Part shown: positions 30,035-41,506 of the stretch, piece by piece | Position numbering within the stretch: the first letter of the stretch is position 1 | Layout: each line of letters starts with the position of its first letter | From: Methylobacter sp. BlB1 | GTDB taxonomy: Bacteria > Pseudomonadota > Gammaproteobacteria > Methylococcales > Methylomonadaceae | Direction of reading: 5' to 3' | DNA: 64,000 bases | Assembly (NCBI RefSeq): GCF_015476545.1 | Contig: NZ_JADMKV010000002.1 | Coordinates: forward strand, 105,264 to 169,263 | Translations under genes and position numbers: made by a program | Notes under the pieces: model-generated | What the model was told of the DNA's origin: nothing | The model's database searches: none | The model's input: only the letters and a program-made list of their open reading frames with translations

Positions 30035-30062
30035 TTGTTAAAAACAAGCTTATGTTATCATT
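30035..30062 (+). promoter_or_regulatory. Candidate infA promoter
   Basis: TTGTTA at 30035 and TATCAT at 30057 are 16 bases apart, 31 bases before the infA start. A fair sigma-70 match in an AT-rich gap. Confidence 0.35.
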
Positions 30063-30092
30063 GGCGGCTTTATATTACCTGGACCAAAACAG

Positions 30093-30311
30093 ATGGCAAA
30101 AGAAGATCAAATCGAAATGGAAGGCAAAGTGATTGACACCCTTCCGAATACCATGTTCCGCGTTGAACTCGAAAACGGTCACATTGTGACAGCGCATATT
30201 TCCGGAAAAATGCGCAAACATTACATCCGTATCCTCACCGGAGATAAAGTCAAGGTTGAAATGACGCCTTATGACTTAACCAAAGGCCGCATCACATTCC
30301 GCATGCGCTAA
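30093..30311 (+). CDS. infA: Translation initiation factor IF-1
   Basis: A 72-residue OB-fold protein that binds the ribosomal A site during initiation. The sequence is near-identical in pattern to other proteobacterial IF-1 ([16 protein letters not shown] core, [19 protein letters not shown], and GRITFRMR at the end). Length equals the family standard of 72. Its stop codon lies inside the left arm of a strong hairpin. Downstream it converges with clpA, the usual infA-clpA neighbourhood in gammaproteobacteria. Confidence 0.98.
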   Translation: MAKEDQIEMEGKVIDTLPNTMFRVELENGHIVTAHISGKMRKHYIRILTGDKVKVEMTPYDLTKGRITFRMR

Positions 30312-30339
30312 TCCCATTGTTCATGGGACAGCGCATGCG
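30300..30339. terminator. Hairpin ending infA, shared with convergent clpA
   Basis: CGCATGCGCT pairs with AGCGCATGCG (10 bp) and, inside, TCCCAT pairs with ATGGGA. The left arm includes the last codons and stop of infA. A loosely T-rich stretch follows. It probably terminates from both directions. Confidence 0.65.
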
Positions 30340-30349
30340 TCCTGATTTA

Positions 30350-32620
30350 TTAGCTGTTTTCCGGCACGCTTAGCTCTCTGCTTTCTATAGCAAAGGCAAG
30401 CTCATTGTTTTCCACGTAAATCCGCACATCGCCTCCGTGCGCCAACTTGCCGAATAGCAAATCATTAGCAAGAGGTTTCTTGATTTTTTCCTGAATCAAG
30501 CGCGCCATAGGTCTCGCTCCCATTTTGGGATCACAGCCGTTTTCAGCCAGCCACAACCGGGCATCGGGCTCCAGCGTCAGCGTTACATGCTTTTCTGCAA
30601 GCAAGGCTTCGAGTTCAAAGATGAACTTGTCGACCACATGCCCGACAACTGAGATATCCAGCGGTTTAAACTGGATGATGGCGTCCAGACGGTTGCGGAA
30701 CTCAGGCGAGAAGCCTTTTTCGATCACTTTCAAGCTGTCGCTGGCATGATCCTGCTGGGTGAAGCCGATGGAGGCGCGACTGCCCTCTTCCGCTCCGGCA
30801 TTCGTGGTCATCACCAGGATGATGTTGCGAAAATCGGCTTTGCGTCCGTTATTATCGGTTAATGAACCGTGATCCATGACTTGCAGCAGCAGATTGAACA
30901 CGTCCGGATGGGCTTTTTCCAACTCATCAAGCAGCAATACGGCATGCGGATGCTTGGTCACCTGCTCGGTCAGCAAACCGCCCTGATCGAAGCCCACATA
31001 ACCGGGAGGCGCACCGATCAATCTGGAAACCGTATGACGTTCCATGTACTCGGACATGTCGAAACGGATCAGCTCGACGCCCAACACTTTGGCCAGTTGC
31101 CGCGTCACTTCGGTTTTACCTACGCCCGTAGGCCCTGCAAACAGGAAGGCGCCAATGGTTTTTTGCGATTCACGCAAACCTGCGCGAGATAATTTTATCG
31201 CCGAAGCCAATGCCGAGATTGCCTCGTCCTGGCCGAAAACCAGCATTTTCAGGTTTTTCTCCAGATTTGCCAGCTTATCTATATCGCTGGAAGAAACGGA
31301 TTTCGCAGGAACTCTGGCTATTTTTGAAACAATCTCTTCAATTTCAGCGACATCAATAACCTCTTTGCGATCAGTCTCGGTCATCATACGCTGTCTTGCA
31401 CCCGCTTCATCAATGACATCGATGGCTTTATCGGGCAAATGCCGGTCCGTGATATAGCGATCCGATAATTCCGCAGCCAGACGCAAGGCCTCAGCGGAAT
31501 ATTTCACCTCGTGATGCTCCTCAAAGCGGGATTTAAGTCCCTTTAGAATGAGAATAGTGTCCTCGACGGAAGGCTCGGCAATATCGACTTTCTGAAATCT
31601 GCGCGCCAGTGCATGATCTTTTTCAAAAATGCCTCGGTATTCTTGATAAGTGGTAGACCCGATACAGCGCAACTGGCCGGAAGCCAGCACCGGCTTGATC
31701 AGATTGGAAGCATCCATGACGCCGCCCGAAGCAGATCCTGCCCCAATAATGGTATGAATCTCATCAATGAACAAAATCGAATCAGGCTCTTTCTTTAACT
31801 GACTGACCAAAGCTTTGAGGCGTTTTTCAAAATCGCCCCTGTATTTGGTGCCGGCAACCAGAGCCCCCAAATCCAGCGCGTAAATGGTACTGTTCAGCAG
31901 AACTTCAGGGACATTCTCCTCGACAATTCTTTTCGCGAGACCTTCCGCGATGGCCGTTTTACCAACACCCGCCTCGCCTACCAGTAAAGGATTATTTTTA
32001 CGGCGGCGGCAAAGTATCTGAATGGTTCGTTCAACCTCAAGCTCTCGTCCGATCAGCGGATCTATCCGGCCTCTCAGAGCCTCTTCATTGAGATTGACGG
32101 CATATTTGTCCAGCGGACTGCCTGAAGCGTCAGGATCAGAACTGCCAACCTCCGATGTCCGCTCATCGGGAGAATCTTTCTCCTGATCCACTTTTGAAAT
32201 GCCATGAGCCAGATAATTGACCACATCCAGGCGGGATATGTCCTGTTTGTTCAACAGATAAACCGCATGAGAATCCTGTTCGCTGAACAGGGCTACAAAC
32301 AAATTGGCTCCGGAAACTTCTTTCTTATCCGATGCCTGCACATGAAAAACCGCGCGCTGCAGGACTCGTTGAAATCCCAAAGTAGGCTGAGTTTCCCGTT
32401 GGACGCCTTCCGGAATCAACGACATGGTCTCATCAATGAATTGAGTCAACTGCGCGCGCAGCAACTTGATATCACATCCACATGCTCTCAGAATAGGTTC
32501 TGCGGAAGCGTTATCGAGTAGCACCAGCAGCAAATGCTCAACCGTGATAAATTCATGTCGCTTTTCATGCGCAGTTTTAAAAGCATGATTCAATGTAATT
32601 TCAAGTTCTTTACTTAACAT
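30350..32620 (-). CDS. clpA: ATP-dependent Clp protease ATP-binding subunit ClpA
   Basis: A 756-residue class I AAA+ unfoldase. It has an N-domain (about 1-140, the ClpS docking site) and a first AAA module with Walker [14 protein letters not shown]. The second module has [13 protein letters not shown] and the C-terminal D2-small domain ([14 protein letters not shown]). The IGF/L-type loop for ClpP docking is represented near [12 protein letters not shown]. Together with ClpS (17 bases upstream on the same strand) it delivers N-degron substrates to ClpP. Length matches E. coli ClpA (758). Confidence 0.97.
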   Translation of the reverse strand: MLSKELEITLNHAFKTAHEKRHEFITVEHLLLVLLDNASAEPILRACGCDIKLLRAQLTQFIDETMSLIPEGVQRETQPTLGFQRVLQRAVFHVQASDKKEVSGANLFVALFSEQDSHAVYLLNKQDISRLDVVNYLAHGISKVDQEKDSPDERTSEVGSSDPDASGSPLDKYAVNLNEEALRGRIDPLIGRELEVERTIQILCRRRKNNPLLVGEAGVGKTAIAEGLAKRIVEENVPEVLLNSTIYALDLGALVAGTKYRGDFEKRLKALVSQLKKEPDSILFIDEIHTIIGAGSASGGVMDASNLIKPVLASGQLRCIGSTTYQEYRGIFEKDHALARRFQKVDIAEPSVEDTILILKGLKSRFEEHHEVKYSAEALRLAAELSDRYITDRHLPDKAIDVIDEAGARQRMMTETDRKEVIDVAEIEEIVSKIARVPAKSVSSSDIDKLANLEKNLKMLVFGQDEAISALASAIKLSRAGLRESQKTIGAFLFAGPTGVGKTEVTRQLAKVLGVELIRFDMSEYMERHTVSRLIGAPPGYVGFDQGGLLTEQVTKHPHAVLLLDELEKAHPDVFNLLLQVMDHGSLTDNNGRKADFRNIILVMTTNAGAEEGSRASIGFTQQDHASDSLKVIEKGFSPEFRNRLDAIIQFKPLDISVVGHVVDKFIFELEALLAEKHVTLTLEPDARLWLAENGCDPKMGARPMARLIQEKIKKPLANDLLFGKLAHGGDVRIYVENNELAFAIESRELSVPENS

Positions 32621-32636
32621 AATTTATCTCTCCAAC

Positions 32637-32960
32637 CTATGCTTCTTCCATTGAACACAATAATGGATGATGATGTTCACGTGAATATTCGTTGACTATA
32701 TACACCTTGGTTTCAGCAACATCTTTAGAATACGTGCCACACACACCTACACCCTGCGTATGCACTTGCAACATCACCTGCGTCGCTTTTTCTTCAGACA
32801 TAGCAAAAAAATCCATTAGAATCTCAATTACAAAGTCCATCGGTGTAAAATCGTCATTTAACAGGATAACTTTGTATAAAGGTGGCCGTTTTAACTTGGG
32901 CTTGGCTTCCTGAACAACCAAACCGTCATCGTTATCTTTAGATGGATCAAAATCAGACAT
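32637..32960 (-). CDS. clpS: Clp adaptor ClpS
   Basis: A 107-residue adaptor that binds N-terminal Leu, Phe, Trp or Tyr and hands substrates to ClpAP. The recognition pocket region [20 protein letters not shown] (about 28-47) includes the conserved Asn-Asp-Asp and Met gate, and [19 protein letters not shown] carries the second conserved His. A flexible acidic N-terminal tail is present, as required for delivery. It is the first gene of the clpS-clpA pair. Confidence 0.97.
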   Translation of the reverse strand: MSDFDPSKDNDDGLVVQEAKPKLKRPPLYKVILLNDDFTPMDFVIEILMDFFAMSEEKATQVMLQVHTQGVGVCGTYSKDVAETKVYIVNEYSREHHHPLLCSMEEA

Positions 32961-33214
32961 ATCAACGAAAATAATAAAAGTATTTTAAGAGCTTAACCAT
33001 AGTGCCAATATCAGTAAATTTCAACTCTAAACATAACAAAATACATCCGTTCTTTCCGACTAGCGAAAAGTTTATTCTCAAGCATTAACCGATATCTCCG
33101 GGAAACGCTTGCGACACCCGTTTGACTTATTTCATCAGTAGAGTTCAAAAATCTTTACAAACATAATATAGCCAAATCAAGTAAAATAGCATTTTTTACA
33201 GCTGGAATTCATCG

Positions 33215-33676
33215 ATGGTTTGGAAACCACACGTCACAGTTGCTGCCGTGATTGAACAGAACAATCGTTTTTTAATTGTTGAAGAAGAAACCTCCAATGG
33301 CATTCAATTCAATCAGCCTGCGGGCCATCTTGAAAAGGGAGAGGATTTGATCACGGCCGTCAAACGTGAAGTTCATGAAGAAACTGCCTGGTTTTTTGAG
33401 CCCGAACACATCGTAGCGATTCAACTTTGGCGAAAGAACCCGGAATTTCCAAGTTTCATCAGAATCTGCTTTTCAGGACTATGCCATTCGCACAACCCAA
33501 GCCAGAAACTGGATGACGGCATTATTGGCACCCATTGGCTGACCCGCGACGAAATAGCCGCCAGAGAGCATCATTTGCGCAGCCCTTTGGTGCTTATCAG
33601 CGTGGATGAATACCTGAGCGGGCAGCGTCACTCCTTATCATTACTACAATCATTTCTCGATCTTGATCATGCGTAA
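33215..33676 (+). CDS. nudJ: Nudix hydrolase NudJ (phosphatase)
   Basis: A 153-residue Nudix enzyme. The Nudix box reads [20 protein letters not shown] (about 37-56), with the metal-binding REVHEE glutamates. NudJ members hydrolyse thiamine pyrophosphate precursors and nucleoside di/triphosphates. It overlaps mnmA by 8 bases, the same pairing as nudJ-mnmA in Escherichia coli, which supports the ortholog call. A 254-base AT-rich gap separates it from clpS; I see no clear promoter in that gap. Confidence 0.9.
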   Translation: MVWKPHVTVAAVIEQNNRFLIVEEETSNGIQFNQPAGHLEKGEDLITAVKREVHEETAWFFEPEHIVAIQLWRKNPEFPSFIRICFSGLCHSHNPSQKLDDGIIGTHWLTRDEIAAREHHLRSPLVLISVDEYLSGQRHSLSLLQSFLDLDHA

Positions 33677-34760
33677 AAACATAATCGTCGGCATGTCCGG
33701 CGGTGTCGATTCATCCGTAACAGCGTTACAACTTCTGGAACAAGGCCATCAGGTAACCGGTTTATTCATGAAAAACTGGGAAGAAGATGACGGCACCGAA
33801 TACTGCACAGCCATGCAGGATCTCGCTGACGCGCAACAGGTCTGCGACAAGCTGGGCATTGAATTAAAAACCATCAATTTTGCCGCCGAATACTGGGATG
33901 AAGTGTTTGAAGTCTTTCTGTCCGAATTCCAGGCAGGCCGCACGCCCAACCCGGATATCCTCTGCAACAAACACGTCAAATTTAAAGCTTTCCTGAATTA
34001 TGCGATCGAGGATCTGGGTGCCGAATACATTGCCACGGGACACTATGCCCGCGTCAGCGAAAAAAACGGCGAATACTTTCTTTTGAAAGGACTCGATCCC
34101 GGCAAAGAGCAAAGTTATTTTCTTTATACGCTGGGGCAAAAACAGCTGTCGCGCACCTTGTTTCCGATCGGTCATCTGCACAAAACCGAAATCCGGGCCA
34201 TGGCCAAAAAGGCCGGTTTCGCCAATCACAAGAAAAAAGACAGCACCGGCATCTGCTTCATTGGCGAACGCAAATTCAAGGAGTTCCTGCAACGGTATCT
34301 GCCGACCCAGCCCGGTGAAATGCGCACGCCGGAAGGCCAATATATCGGCCGGCATCAAGGTTTGATGTATTACACCCTCGGGCAACGCCAGGGCCTTGGC
34401 ATAGGCGGCGTTAAAGACGCGCCGGACGAGCCGTGGTATGTGCTCGAAAAAGACCTTGAAAACAATGTTCTTGTCGTTGGCCAGGGCCACGATCATCCGT
34501 TGATGCTGCACAATGTGCTGGAAGCCAGCCAATTGGACTGGTGCAGCAACAAGCCGTTGACCCAGCCGATGCGCTGCAGCGCCAAAACGCGCTACCGGCA
34601 GCCGGACCAGTCTTGCCGCCTGGAGCCTATCGGCAACGACCGCTGCAAAGCGGTTTTCGACCAGCCTCAGCGAGCCATTACACCAGGCCAGTCCGTCGTC
34701 TTTTATGACGGGGAAATCTGCCTCGGCGGCGGCATTATTGAATCCAAAGCCAATGAATAA
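33669..34760 (+). CDS. mnmA: tRNA-specific 2-thiouridylase MnmA
   Basis: A 363-residue enzyme that thiolates U34 of Lys, Glu and Gln tRNAs using ATP and sulfur from the Tus relay. The PP-loop [15 protein letters not shown] sits at about 8-22. The catalytic cysteines are in [12 protein letters not shown] (about 100) and [12 protein letters not shown] (about 197). The C-terminal beta-barrel region ends with [16 protein letters not shown] at 33669 is favoured over a TTG two codons earlier. In E. coli hflD lies between mnmA and purB; here purB follows directly after a hairpin. Confidence 0.97.
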   Translation: MRKNIIVGMSGGVDSSVTALQLLEQGHQVTGLFMKNWEEDDGTEYCTAMQDLADAQQVCDKLGIELKTINFAAEYWDEVFEVFLSEFQAGRTPNPDILCNKHVKFKAFLNYAIEDLGAEYIATGHYARVSEKNGEYFLLKGLDPGKEQSYFLYTLGQKQLSRTLFPIGHLHKTEIRAMAKKAGFANHKKKDSTGICFIGERKFKEFLQRYLPTQPGEMRTPEGQYIGRHQGLMYYTLGQRQGLGIGGVKDAPDEPWYVLEKDLENNVLVVGQGHDHPLMLHNVLEASQLDWCSNKPLTQPMRCSAKTRYRQPDQSCRLEPIGNDRCKAVFDQPQRAITPGQSVVFYDGEICLGGGIIESKANE

Positions 34761-34780
34761 TATCTAAAGTTTATTCAGTG

Positions 34781-34817
34781 CGAAGCCATGCTGCCGCCAA
34801 GCATCGGCATGGCTTCG
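34781..34817 (+). terminator. Hairpin between mnmA and purB
   Basis: CGAAGCCATGC pairs with GCATGGCTTCG (11 bp) over a 15-base loop, 20 bases after mnmA. No clear T-run follows, so it may attenuate rather than stop transcription. Confidence 0.45.
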
Positions 34818-34849
34818 TCGTGACAAAATATCAAAAACATCCGGACTAA

Positions 34850-36217
<1,368 letters not shown>

Positions 36218-36335
36218 TGATCAATTTTGTGAGACGGCTCACAGCATGATTCAATAATTTTCGAGATAATCGAACGCGATTGTCATACAGGTTAACTTTC
36301 TCCCTTGTTAGGCTAACTCGACAATCAGACTTCCT

Positions 36336-36373
36336 GGCTGTGTCGCCGCTCCTGGCACAGCCCTCTTTTATTC
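36336..36373 (+). terminator. Probable terminator downstream of purB
   Basis: GGCTGTG and CACAGCC form a 7-bp stem over a 13-base loop, followed by CTCTTTTATT. It lies in the 222-base gap after purB, 120 bases past the stop. Confidence 0.45.
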
Positions 36374-36439
36374 CCGGCAAGACAACCACGGCTTTCCCGC
36401 ATTAAAATAGCACGCAGTTATTACTCACACTGTCCTGCC

Positions 36440-37669
36440 GTGCTCAATATCATCTGGATTTTCTTTTTCGTCGCCGCGTTTTTCACTGCGCTGTTTAAAC
36501 TGCTCTTCCTGGGAGACCAACAGGTTTTTGCGCAAATCATGACCGCGATGTTCAGCTTGTCGAAATCGGCATTTGAAATTTCAATAGGCCTTACCGGCGT
36601 CCTGGCCTTATGGCTGGGCATTATGCGCATCGGCGAACGCAGCGGATTCATCCAGTTAATGACGCAAGGACTGACGCCGCTATTCAGCCGTTTGATGCCC
36701 GACATCCCCAAAGACCATCCTGCGCTGGGCGCCATCGTCATGAATATCTCGGCCAATGCGCTGGGACTGGATAACGCCGCTACACCGATGGGCATCAAAG
36801 CCATGAAGGAACTGCAAACGCTGAATCCGCATCCCGACACGGCCAGCGATGCGCAAATACTGTTTCTGGTTATCAATACCGCGGGGGTCACGCTGTTTCC
36901 GGTCACGATTTTCACTTATCGCGCGCAATTGGGCGCCGTTAATCCGACCGATGTTTTCATCCCGATTTTATTAGCGACTTACATGTCGACGCTGGGCGGC
37001 CTACTTGCCGTGGCATTCGTGCAGAAAATCAATCTGCTCGATAAAGTCGTCATGGCTTACCTGGGCGGCTTTACCTTGCTTGTAGCCGGCATCATCAGTT
37101 ATTTTTCAAGCCTGCCCCAGCAGCAGATGCTCGAGCAATCGGCCTTGATGAGCAATGTCATTCTGTACACGCTGGTTGTCGTATTTATTCTCGGCGCGAT
37201 CCATAAAGGCATCAATGCTTACGAAGCTTTTATCGACGGCGCCAAAGAAGGCTTTCAGACTGCGATTACCATCATTCCTTACCTGGTTGCCATGCTGGTC
37301 GCCATCGGCGTATTCAGGGCCAGCGGCGCTTTGGATTTATTGGCAGACCTGGCGCGCTATCTGACTTCTTTATTCATGATCGACGACCGCTTTATCGATG
37401 CGCTGCCCACTGCGCTGATGAAGCCATTCAGCGGCAGCGGCGCCCGGGCCATGATGATCGATACGATGAAAACGATGGGCGCCGATTCGTTTGCCGGCCG
37501 TCTGTCATCGATCGTACAAGGCAGCACGGAAACGACCTTTTATGTGCTGGCCATTTATTTCGGCGCAGTCGGCATCAAAAATATCCGTCATGCCGCCGCT
37601 TGTGGGATAATAGCGGATTTTGCGGGCATTATGGCCGCCATTTTTATTGCCTATTGGTTCTTTGGCTGA
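36440..37669 (+). CDS. Fused SpmA/SpmB-type membrane protein (nucleoside-recognition Gate domains)
   Basis: A 409-residue integral membrane protein. The first half matches SpmA (ISIGLTGVLALWLGIMRIGE, NISANALGLDNAATPMGIKAM with the conserved Asn and Asp). The second half matches SpmB (AIHKGINAYEAFIDGAKEGF, FSGSGARAMMIDTM, VQGSTETTFYVLAIYFGAVG). In Bacillus the two are separate spore-core dehydration proteins. Fused forms occur in non-sporulating Gram-negatives, where the function is unknown; transport of a small molecule is guessed. It starts at GTG 36440 without an obvious ribosome binding site. It precedes mtaB by four bases. Confidence 0.88.
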   Translation: MLNIIWIFFFVAAFFTALFKLLFLGDQQVFAQIMTAMFSLSKSAFEISIGLTGVLALWLGIMRIGERSGFIQLMTQGLTPLFSRLMPDIPKDHPALGAIVMNISANALGLDNAATPMGIKAMKELQTLNPHPDTASDAQILFLVINTAGVTLFPVTIFTYRAQLGAVNPTDVFIPILLATYMSTLGGLLAVAFVQKINLLDKVVMAYLGGFTLLVAGIISYFSSLPQQQMLEQSALMSNVILYTLVVVFILGAIHKGINAYEAFIDGAKEGFQTAITIIPYLVAMLVAIGVFRASGALDLLADLARYLTSLFMIDDRFIDALPTALMKPFSGSGARAMMIDTMKTMGADSFAGRLSSIVQGSTETTFYVLAIYFGAVGIKNIRHAAACGIIADFAGIMAAIFIAYWFFG

Positions 37670-37673
37670 TTTT

Positions 37674-38963
37674 ATGAATATCCACCTCAAAACGCTCGGT
37701 TGTCGTCTTAACGAAGCGGAACTGGAAACTTGGGCTCAGGCTTTTCAAAAAGCCGGCCATCAGATAACGCGGCAGGCGGAAGCCGCCAATCTGGTCGTCA
37801 TCAACTCCTGTGCCGTGACGCAGGACGCCGCCAGAAAATCGCGCCAGCTGATTAAACGCATACACCGGGACAATCCAGCAGCCAAGCTGGTCGTCAGCGG
37901 CTGCTACGCCACTTTGAACGAAGATGAAGCAGCGCAGTTAATGGGCGTCGATCTGGTCGTCAGCAACAAGGATAAGGATCTGCTGGTCGAAAAAACTCTG
38001 ACCACGCTCAACATGGACAGCATGCCGGCCATGTCGACCGAACCGGGAGAGATTTCCCTGTTCACACGCGGCCGGCAGCGAGCCTTTGTCAAGGTTCAGG
38101 ACGGTTGCCGCTACCGCTGCACGTTCTGCATTGTGACTGTCGCACGCGGCGTCGAGCGCAGCCGGCCTGTCGCGGACGTGATCGATGAAATCAACGCGCT
38201 GCACAGCCAGAACATCGACGAAGTCATCCTGACTGGCGTGCATCTGGGCGGCTACGGCAGCGATCTGGGCAACAATCTGTCAGAGCTGATAAAAGCCATC
38301 CTGGCCGAAACGGCTATCCCTCGCTTGCGATTAGGCTCTCTGGAACCGTGGGAATTGTCGGATGATTTCTATGCGCTGTTCGATAATCCGCGTTTGATGC
38401 CGCACTTGCATCTGCCCTTGCAGAGCGGTTCGGATCCGGTGCTCAGACGCATGGCGCGGCGCTGCAAAACCGACGAGTTTTCCGCCATCGTGAACAGGTT
38501 GCGCGCGCGAATACCGCACTTCAACATCACGACCGATATCATCGTCGGCTTTCCCGGCGAAACCGAACAGGAATGGCAGGACAGCTTCGATTTCATCAAG
38601 CAGACCGGTTTCGGCCATATCCATATCTTCACGTATTCGCCGCGCGAAGGCACGAAAGCTGCTACACTGCCCGATCAACTGTCTAATGAAGTCAAAAAGC
38701 AGCGCAGCCAACAGCTTCATGAATTGGCCGACACCATGAAACGGCAGTTTTTCGAAGCCAATGTCGGCCATTCGTTTCCGGTGTTATGGGAAGGCTATAG
38801 TGAAGAACTCGACGCCGGCAAAAAACGGGTGTTTGGCTATACGCCCAATTATCTGCGCGTAGGCTGCGTGATCAATCAGGACGAATCGCTTGAGAATCAA
38901 ATTATTAAAGCCAGATTGACAGCGGTTGCCGAAAATTATCTTGTTGCCCAACTTGCCGAATAA
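37674..38963 (+). CDS. mtaB: tRNA t6A37 methylthiotransferase MtaB
   Basis: A 429-residue radical-SAM enzyme converting t6A37 to ms2t6A37 in tRNAs. The N-terminal MTTase domain holds three cluster cysteines (LGCRLNEAE, NSCAVTQDA, VSGCYA). The radical-SAM triad is CRYRCTFC near residue 140, and LPLQSGSDPVLRRMARRC and a C-terminal TRAM-like region follow. The LGCRLN signature separates MtaB from MiaB and RimO. The true ATG at 37674 lies four bases after the SpmAB stop; upstream in-frame codons fall inside that gene. Short linked spacing suggests a shared transcript. Confidence 0.93.
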   Translation: MNIHLKTLGCRLNEAELETWAQAFQKAGHQITRQAEAANLVVINSCAVTQDAARKSRQLIKRIHRDNPAAKLVVSGCYATLNEDEAAQLMGVDLVVSNKDKDLLVEKTLTTLNMDSMPAMSTEPGEISLFTRGRQRAFVKVQDGCRYRCTFCIVTVARGVERSRPVADVIDEINALHSQNIDEVILTGVHLGGYGSDLGNNLSELIKAILAETAIPRLRLGSLEPWELSDDFYALFDNPRLMPHLHLPLQSGSDPVLRRMARRCKTDEFSAIVNRLRARIPHFNITTDIIVGFPGETEQEWQDSFDFIKQTGFGHIHIFTYSPREGTKAATLPDQLSNEVKKQRSQQLHELADTMKRQFFEANVGHSFPVLWEGYSEELDAGKKRVFGYTPNYLRVGCVINQDESLENQIIKARLTAVAENYLVAQLAE

Positions 38964-39107
38964 TTGCTTGAACAAGCGTGAATACAGCTTGAGCCGCCTT
39001 AATCCGGGAGTTTAGCTTTAAGTTAAAATGAGATATCATTTATTTATAGCTCAACATGCAGCGGTATTAGATCCTGCTCTACTGATTTTAGCACCTTGGG
39101 GACATCA

Positions 39108-39233
39108 ATGAAGGGAGGCTTTCAATTGCTTCTCAATCCTTTAGCAAAAAAGTTGTTGTGGCTGACTAACAAGACCAGTTTAGACATTAATTATTTAGTG
39201 ATGGTGGAAAAAACCATCTTTGAGAGGTTTTAA
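39108..39233 (+). CDS. Possible 41-residue leader peptide coupled to pckA
   Basis: An open frame of 41 codons starts with ATG at 39108, four bases after GGGGA. It ends with TAA at 39231-39233, sharing its last A with the pckA ATG (TAATG). The peptide ([20 protein letters not shown] at its start) is basic and hydrophobic and has no recognised family. The stop-start overlap suggests that translation of the small frame could control pckA translation. It could equally be chance in a 269-base leader. Confidence 0.35.
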   Translation: MKGGFQLLLNPLAKKLLWLTNKTSLDINYLVMVEKTIFERF

Positions 39234-40813
39234 TGAGTGGATTGAGCCCAGAAAGTTTGGGATTGAAGAGCGTTGGTACCGTTTATCGTAATCTCAGCTA
39301 CGCTGATTTGCATGCCCATGAAGTCGATAAAAACGAGGGCAAGGAATCAAGCAATGGGACTATGATGGTCGATACCGGCAAATTTACCGGACGCTCGCCA
39401 AAGGACAAGTATTTTGTCCAGCAACTTCCCTCCAGCGAGCATATCGCCTGGGGCAAAATCAATCAGCCTGTTTCGGCCGAGGTTTTTGATGAACTCTATG
39501 CGGACGTCATCGATTATCTTTCCGGCAAGGATATTTATGTAACCGACGGTTACAGCGGCGCCAATGAGCACTCGCGCAAATCCGTGCGTTTCATTACCGA
39601 ATTCGCCTGGCAGTCGCATTTTGTCAAAAACATGTTTATCCGTCCCGACGAATCGGAACTCGAGCATTTCGCGCCCGATTTTTGCGTCTATAACGCCAGC
39701 AACATGACTAATGAAAAATGGCAGAAGCATGGCCTCAATTCTGAAGTCTTCTGCATTTTCAACATCGAAAAGAACATTGCCATCATCGGCGGCACCTGGT
39801 ACGGCGGCGAGATGAAAAAAGGCATCTTCACCATGATGAACTATTGGCTGCCGCTGAACGGCATCCTGTCGATGCATTGCAGCGCCAATGTCGGCAAAAG
39901 CGGCGATGTGGCTTTATTCTTCGGTCTGTCGGGCACCGGCAAAACCACTTTATCGACCGATGCTGCACGCAAGCTGATCGGCGACGATGAACACGGCTGG
40001 AGCGATGAAGGCATTTTCAACTTCGAAGGCGGCTGCTACGCCAAATGCATCGGCCTGTCTCCGGAAAACGAACCGGAAATTTACGCCGCCATCAAGCCCA
40101 AAGCCCTGCTCGAAAACGTCGTGTATGACGAAGACGGCGTGGTTGATTTCTTCGACAGCTCCAAAACGGAAAACACGCGCGTCTCCTACCCTATCGAGCA
40201 TATCGAAAACCATGAGCCGACGCTCAGGGCGGGCCTGCCGAAAAATATCATTTTCCTGAGCTGCGACGCGTTCGGCGTTCTGCCGCCCGTATCCCGCCTG
40301 ACCAAAGACCAGGCCATGTACTATTTCCTGTCCGGCTATACGGCCAAGGTTGCAGGCACCGAGCGCGGCATTATCGAACCTCAGGCCACTTTTTCTGCCT
40401 GTTTTGGCGAGGCCTTTCTGCCGTTGCACCCGACCGTCTACGCCAAACTGCTCGGCGAAAAAATGGAAAAGCACGGCGTTAACGCCTATCTGGTCAATAC
40501 CGGCTGGAGCGGCGGCGGTTACGGGATCGGCAAGCGCATGAGCATTAAAGCGACCCGTGCCTGTATCAATGCGATTCTGGACGGCAGCATCAACAATGCC
40601 GAGTTTAACAAAATCCCTTACTTCGGCCTGTTCATTCCCAAGGAATTGCCGGGCGTCGATGATGCCCGACTCAACCCACGCGATGCCTGGGCTGATAAAG
40701 AGGCTTTCGATGCGACTTCAGCAAAACTGGCTGGCATGTTCATCGAAAACTTCAAAAAATACATCAGCGCCGGTGATGATTTCGACTTCACCAAAGCCGG
40801 TCCGCACATCTGA
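39233..40813 (+). CDS. pckA: Phosphoenolpyruvate carboxykinase (ATP)
   Basis: A 526-residue ATP-dependent PEPCK that interconverts oxaloacetate and PEP. The kinase-1a loop [17 protein letters not shown] is at about residues 225-241, the Mg/substrate segment [11 protein letters not shown] follows, and [11 protein letters not shown] is near the N-terminus. RISxxxTRACI-like [11 protein letters not shown] is near the C-terminus. The GAGAGG site lies about six bases before ATG. It is full length. With ppdK it forms a PEP-pyruvate-oxaloacetate node. Its start overlaps the stop of a short upstream frame. Confidence 0.97.
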   Translation: MSGLSPESLGLKSVGTVYRNLSYADLHAHEVDKNEGKESSNGTMMVDTGKFTGRSPKDKYFVQQLPSSEHIAWGKINQPVSAEVFDELYADVIDYLSGKDIYVTDGYSGANEHSRKSVRFITEFAWQSHFVKNMFIRPDESELEHFAPDFCVYNASNMTNEKWQKHGLNSEVFCIFNIEKNIAIIGGTWYGGEMKKGIFTMMNYWLPLNGILSMHCSANVGKSGDVALFFGLSGTGKTTLSTDAARKLIGDDEHGWSDEGIFNFEGGCYAKCIGLSPENEPEIYAAIKPKALLENVVYDEDGVVDFFDSSKTENTRVSYPIEHIENHEPTLRAGLPKNIIFLSCDAFGVLPPVSRLTKDQAMYYFLSGYTAKVAGTERGIIEPQATFSACFGEAFLPLHPTVYAKLLGEKMEKHGVNAYLVNTGWSGGGYGIGKRMSIKATRACINAILDGSINNAEFNKIPYFGLFIPKELPGVDDARLNPRDAWADKEAFDATSAKLAGMFIENFKKYISAGDDFDFTKAGPHI

Positions 40814-40833
40814 TATAGCTGCATTAAACTTTT

Positions 40834-40864
40834 AAAGCCGGGGCGATCTCATCGCCCCGGCTTT
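40834..40864. terminator. Bidirectional terminator between pckA and ppa
   Basis: AAAGCCGGGGCGAT pairs perfectly with ATCGCCCCGGCTTT (14 bp) over a three-base loop. It is flanked by A-rich and T-rich ends, lying between convergent genes. Confidence 0.85.
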
Positions 40865-40878
40865 GACGCAAAAACAGC

Positions 40879-41490
40879 TTAATGGCCGAAATGATTTTTA
40901 TAATCCTCCATGGCCTTTCTGATCACCTCTTGCGCTTCGTCCCGTCCATAAATATTGACTATCTCGCTGACGCTGTCTTCATCAGGAAGATTTTTGTACG
41001 TCAGAAAATAATGCTTCAGGCGATTAATATAAGATTCGGGGCAATCCGATACATCACGCCACTGCCTATAAAACTCATCATCTTCCATAACTGCGATGAT
41101 CTTGTCGTCGGCTTCGCCTTTATCAAGCAAGCGAAATCCGCCGATAGGAATGGCCGGCACAAGAATGTCGCCATGCGTTATCGTACGCTCACTGAACACG
41201 CAAATATCCAATGGATCGCCATCGCCTTTAATGACCGTTTTACCGGATTTTAATCCTGCGAACTCGGCAATTTTTTCGGCACAGAAAGTCTGTGGAATAA
41301 AGCCGTATAGCGTCGGCACCGTATTGGAAAACTTCTGCGGCCGGTCGATTTTAAGATAACCGCTGGCCTTGTCGATTTCATACTTGACCATATCGGTCGG
41401 CACTATTTCGATAAATGCCGTCACAGTGGTCGGCGCATTATCGCCAGGACTAATGCCATGCCAGGGATGTGCTTTGTATTTGCTGTTCAT
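40879..41490 (-). CDS. ppa: Inorganic pyrophosphatase
   Basis: A 203-residue family I pyrophosphatase that splits PPi to phosphate. The metal-binding signature GDGDPLDICVF (about residues 94-104) with two conserved Asp, and DGDPLDICV in particular, are clear. Also seen are PxxYGFIPQTFC near 62-73 and DDKIIAVMEDDEF. The start at 41490 has GAGG upstream (ACGAGGTTG before ATG); frame continuation further upstream overlaps cysZ and is not used. It is the last gene of mtnA-cysZ-ppa, 16 bases after cysZ. Confidence 0.93.
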   Translation of the reverse strand: MNSKYKAHPWHGISPGDNAPTTVTAFIEIVPTDMVKYEIDKASGYLKIDRPQKFSNTVPTLYGFIPQTFCAEKIAEFAGLKSGKTVIKGDGDPLDICVFSERTITHGDILVPAIPIGGFRLLDKGEADDKIIAVMEDDEFYRQWRDVSDCPESYINRLKHYFLTYKNLPDEDSVSEIVNIYGRDEAQEVIRKAMEDYKNHFGH

Positions 41491-41506
41491 GATCAACCTC
41501 GTGCTT

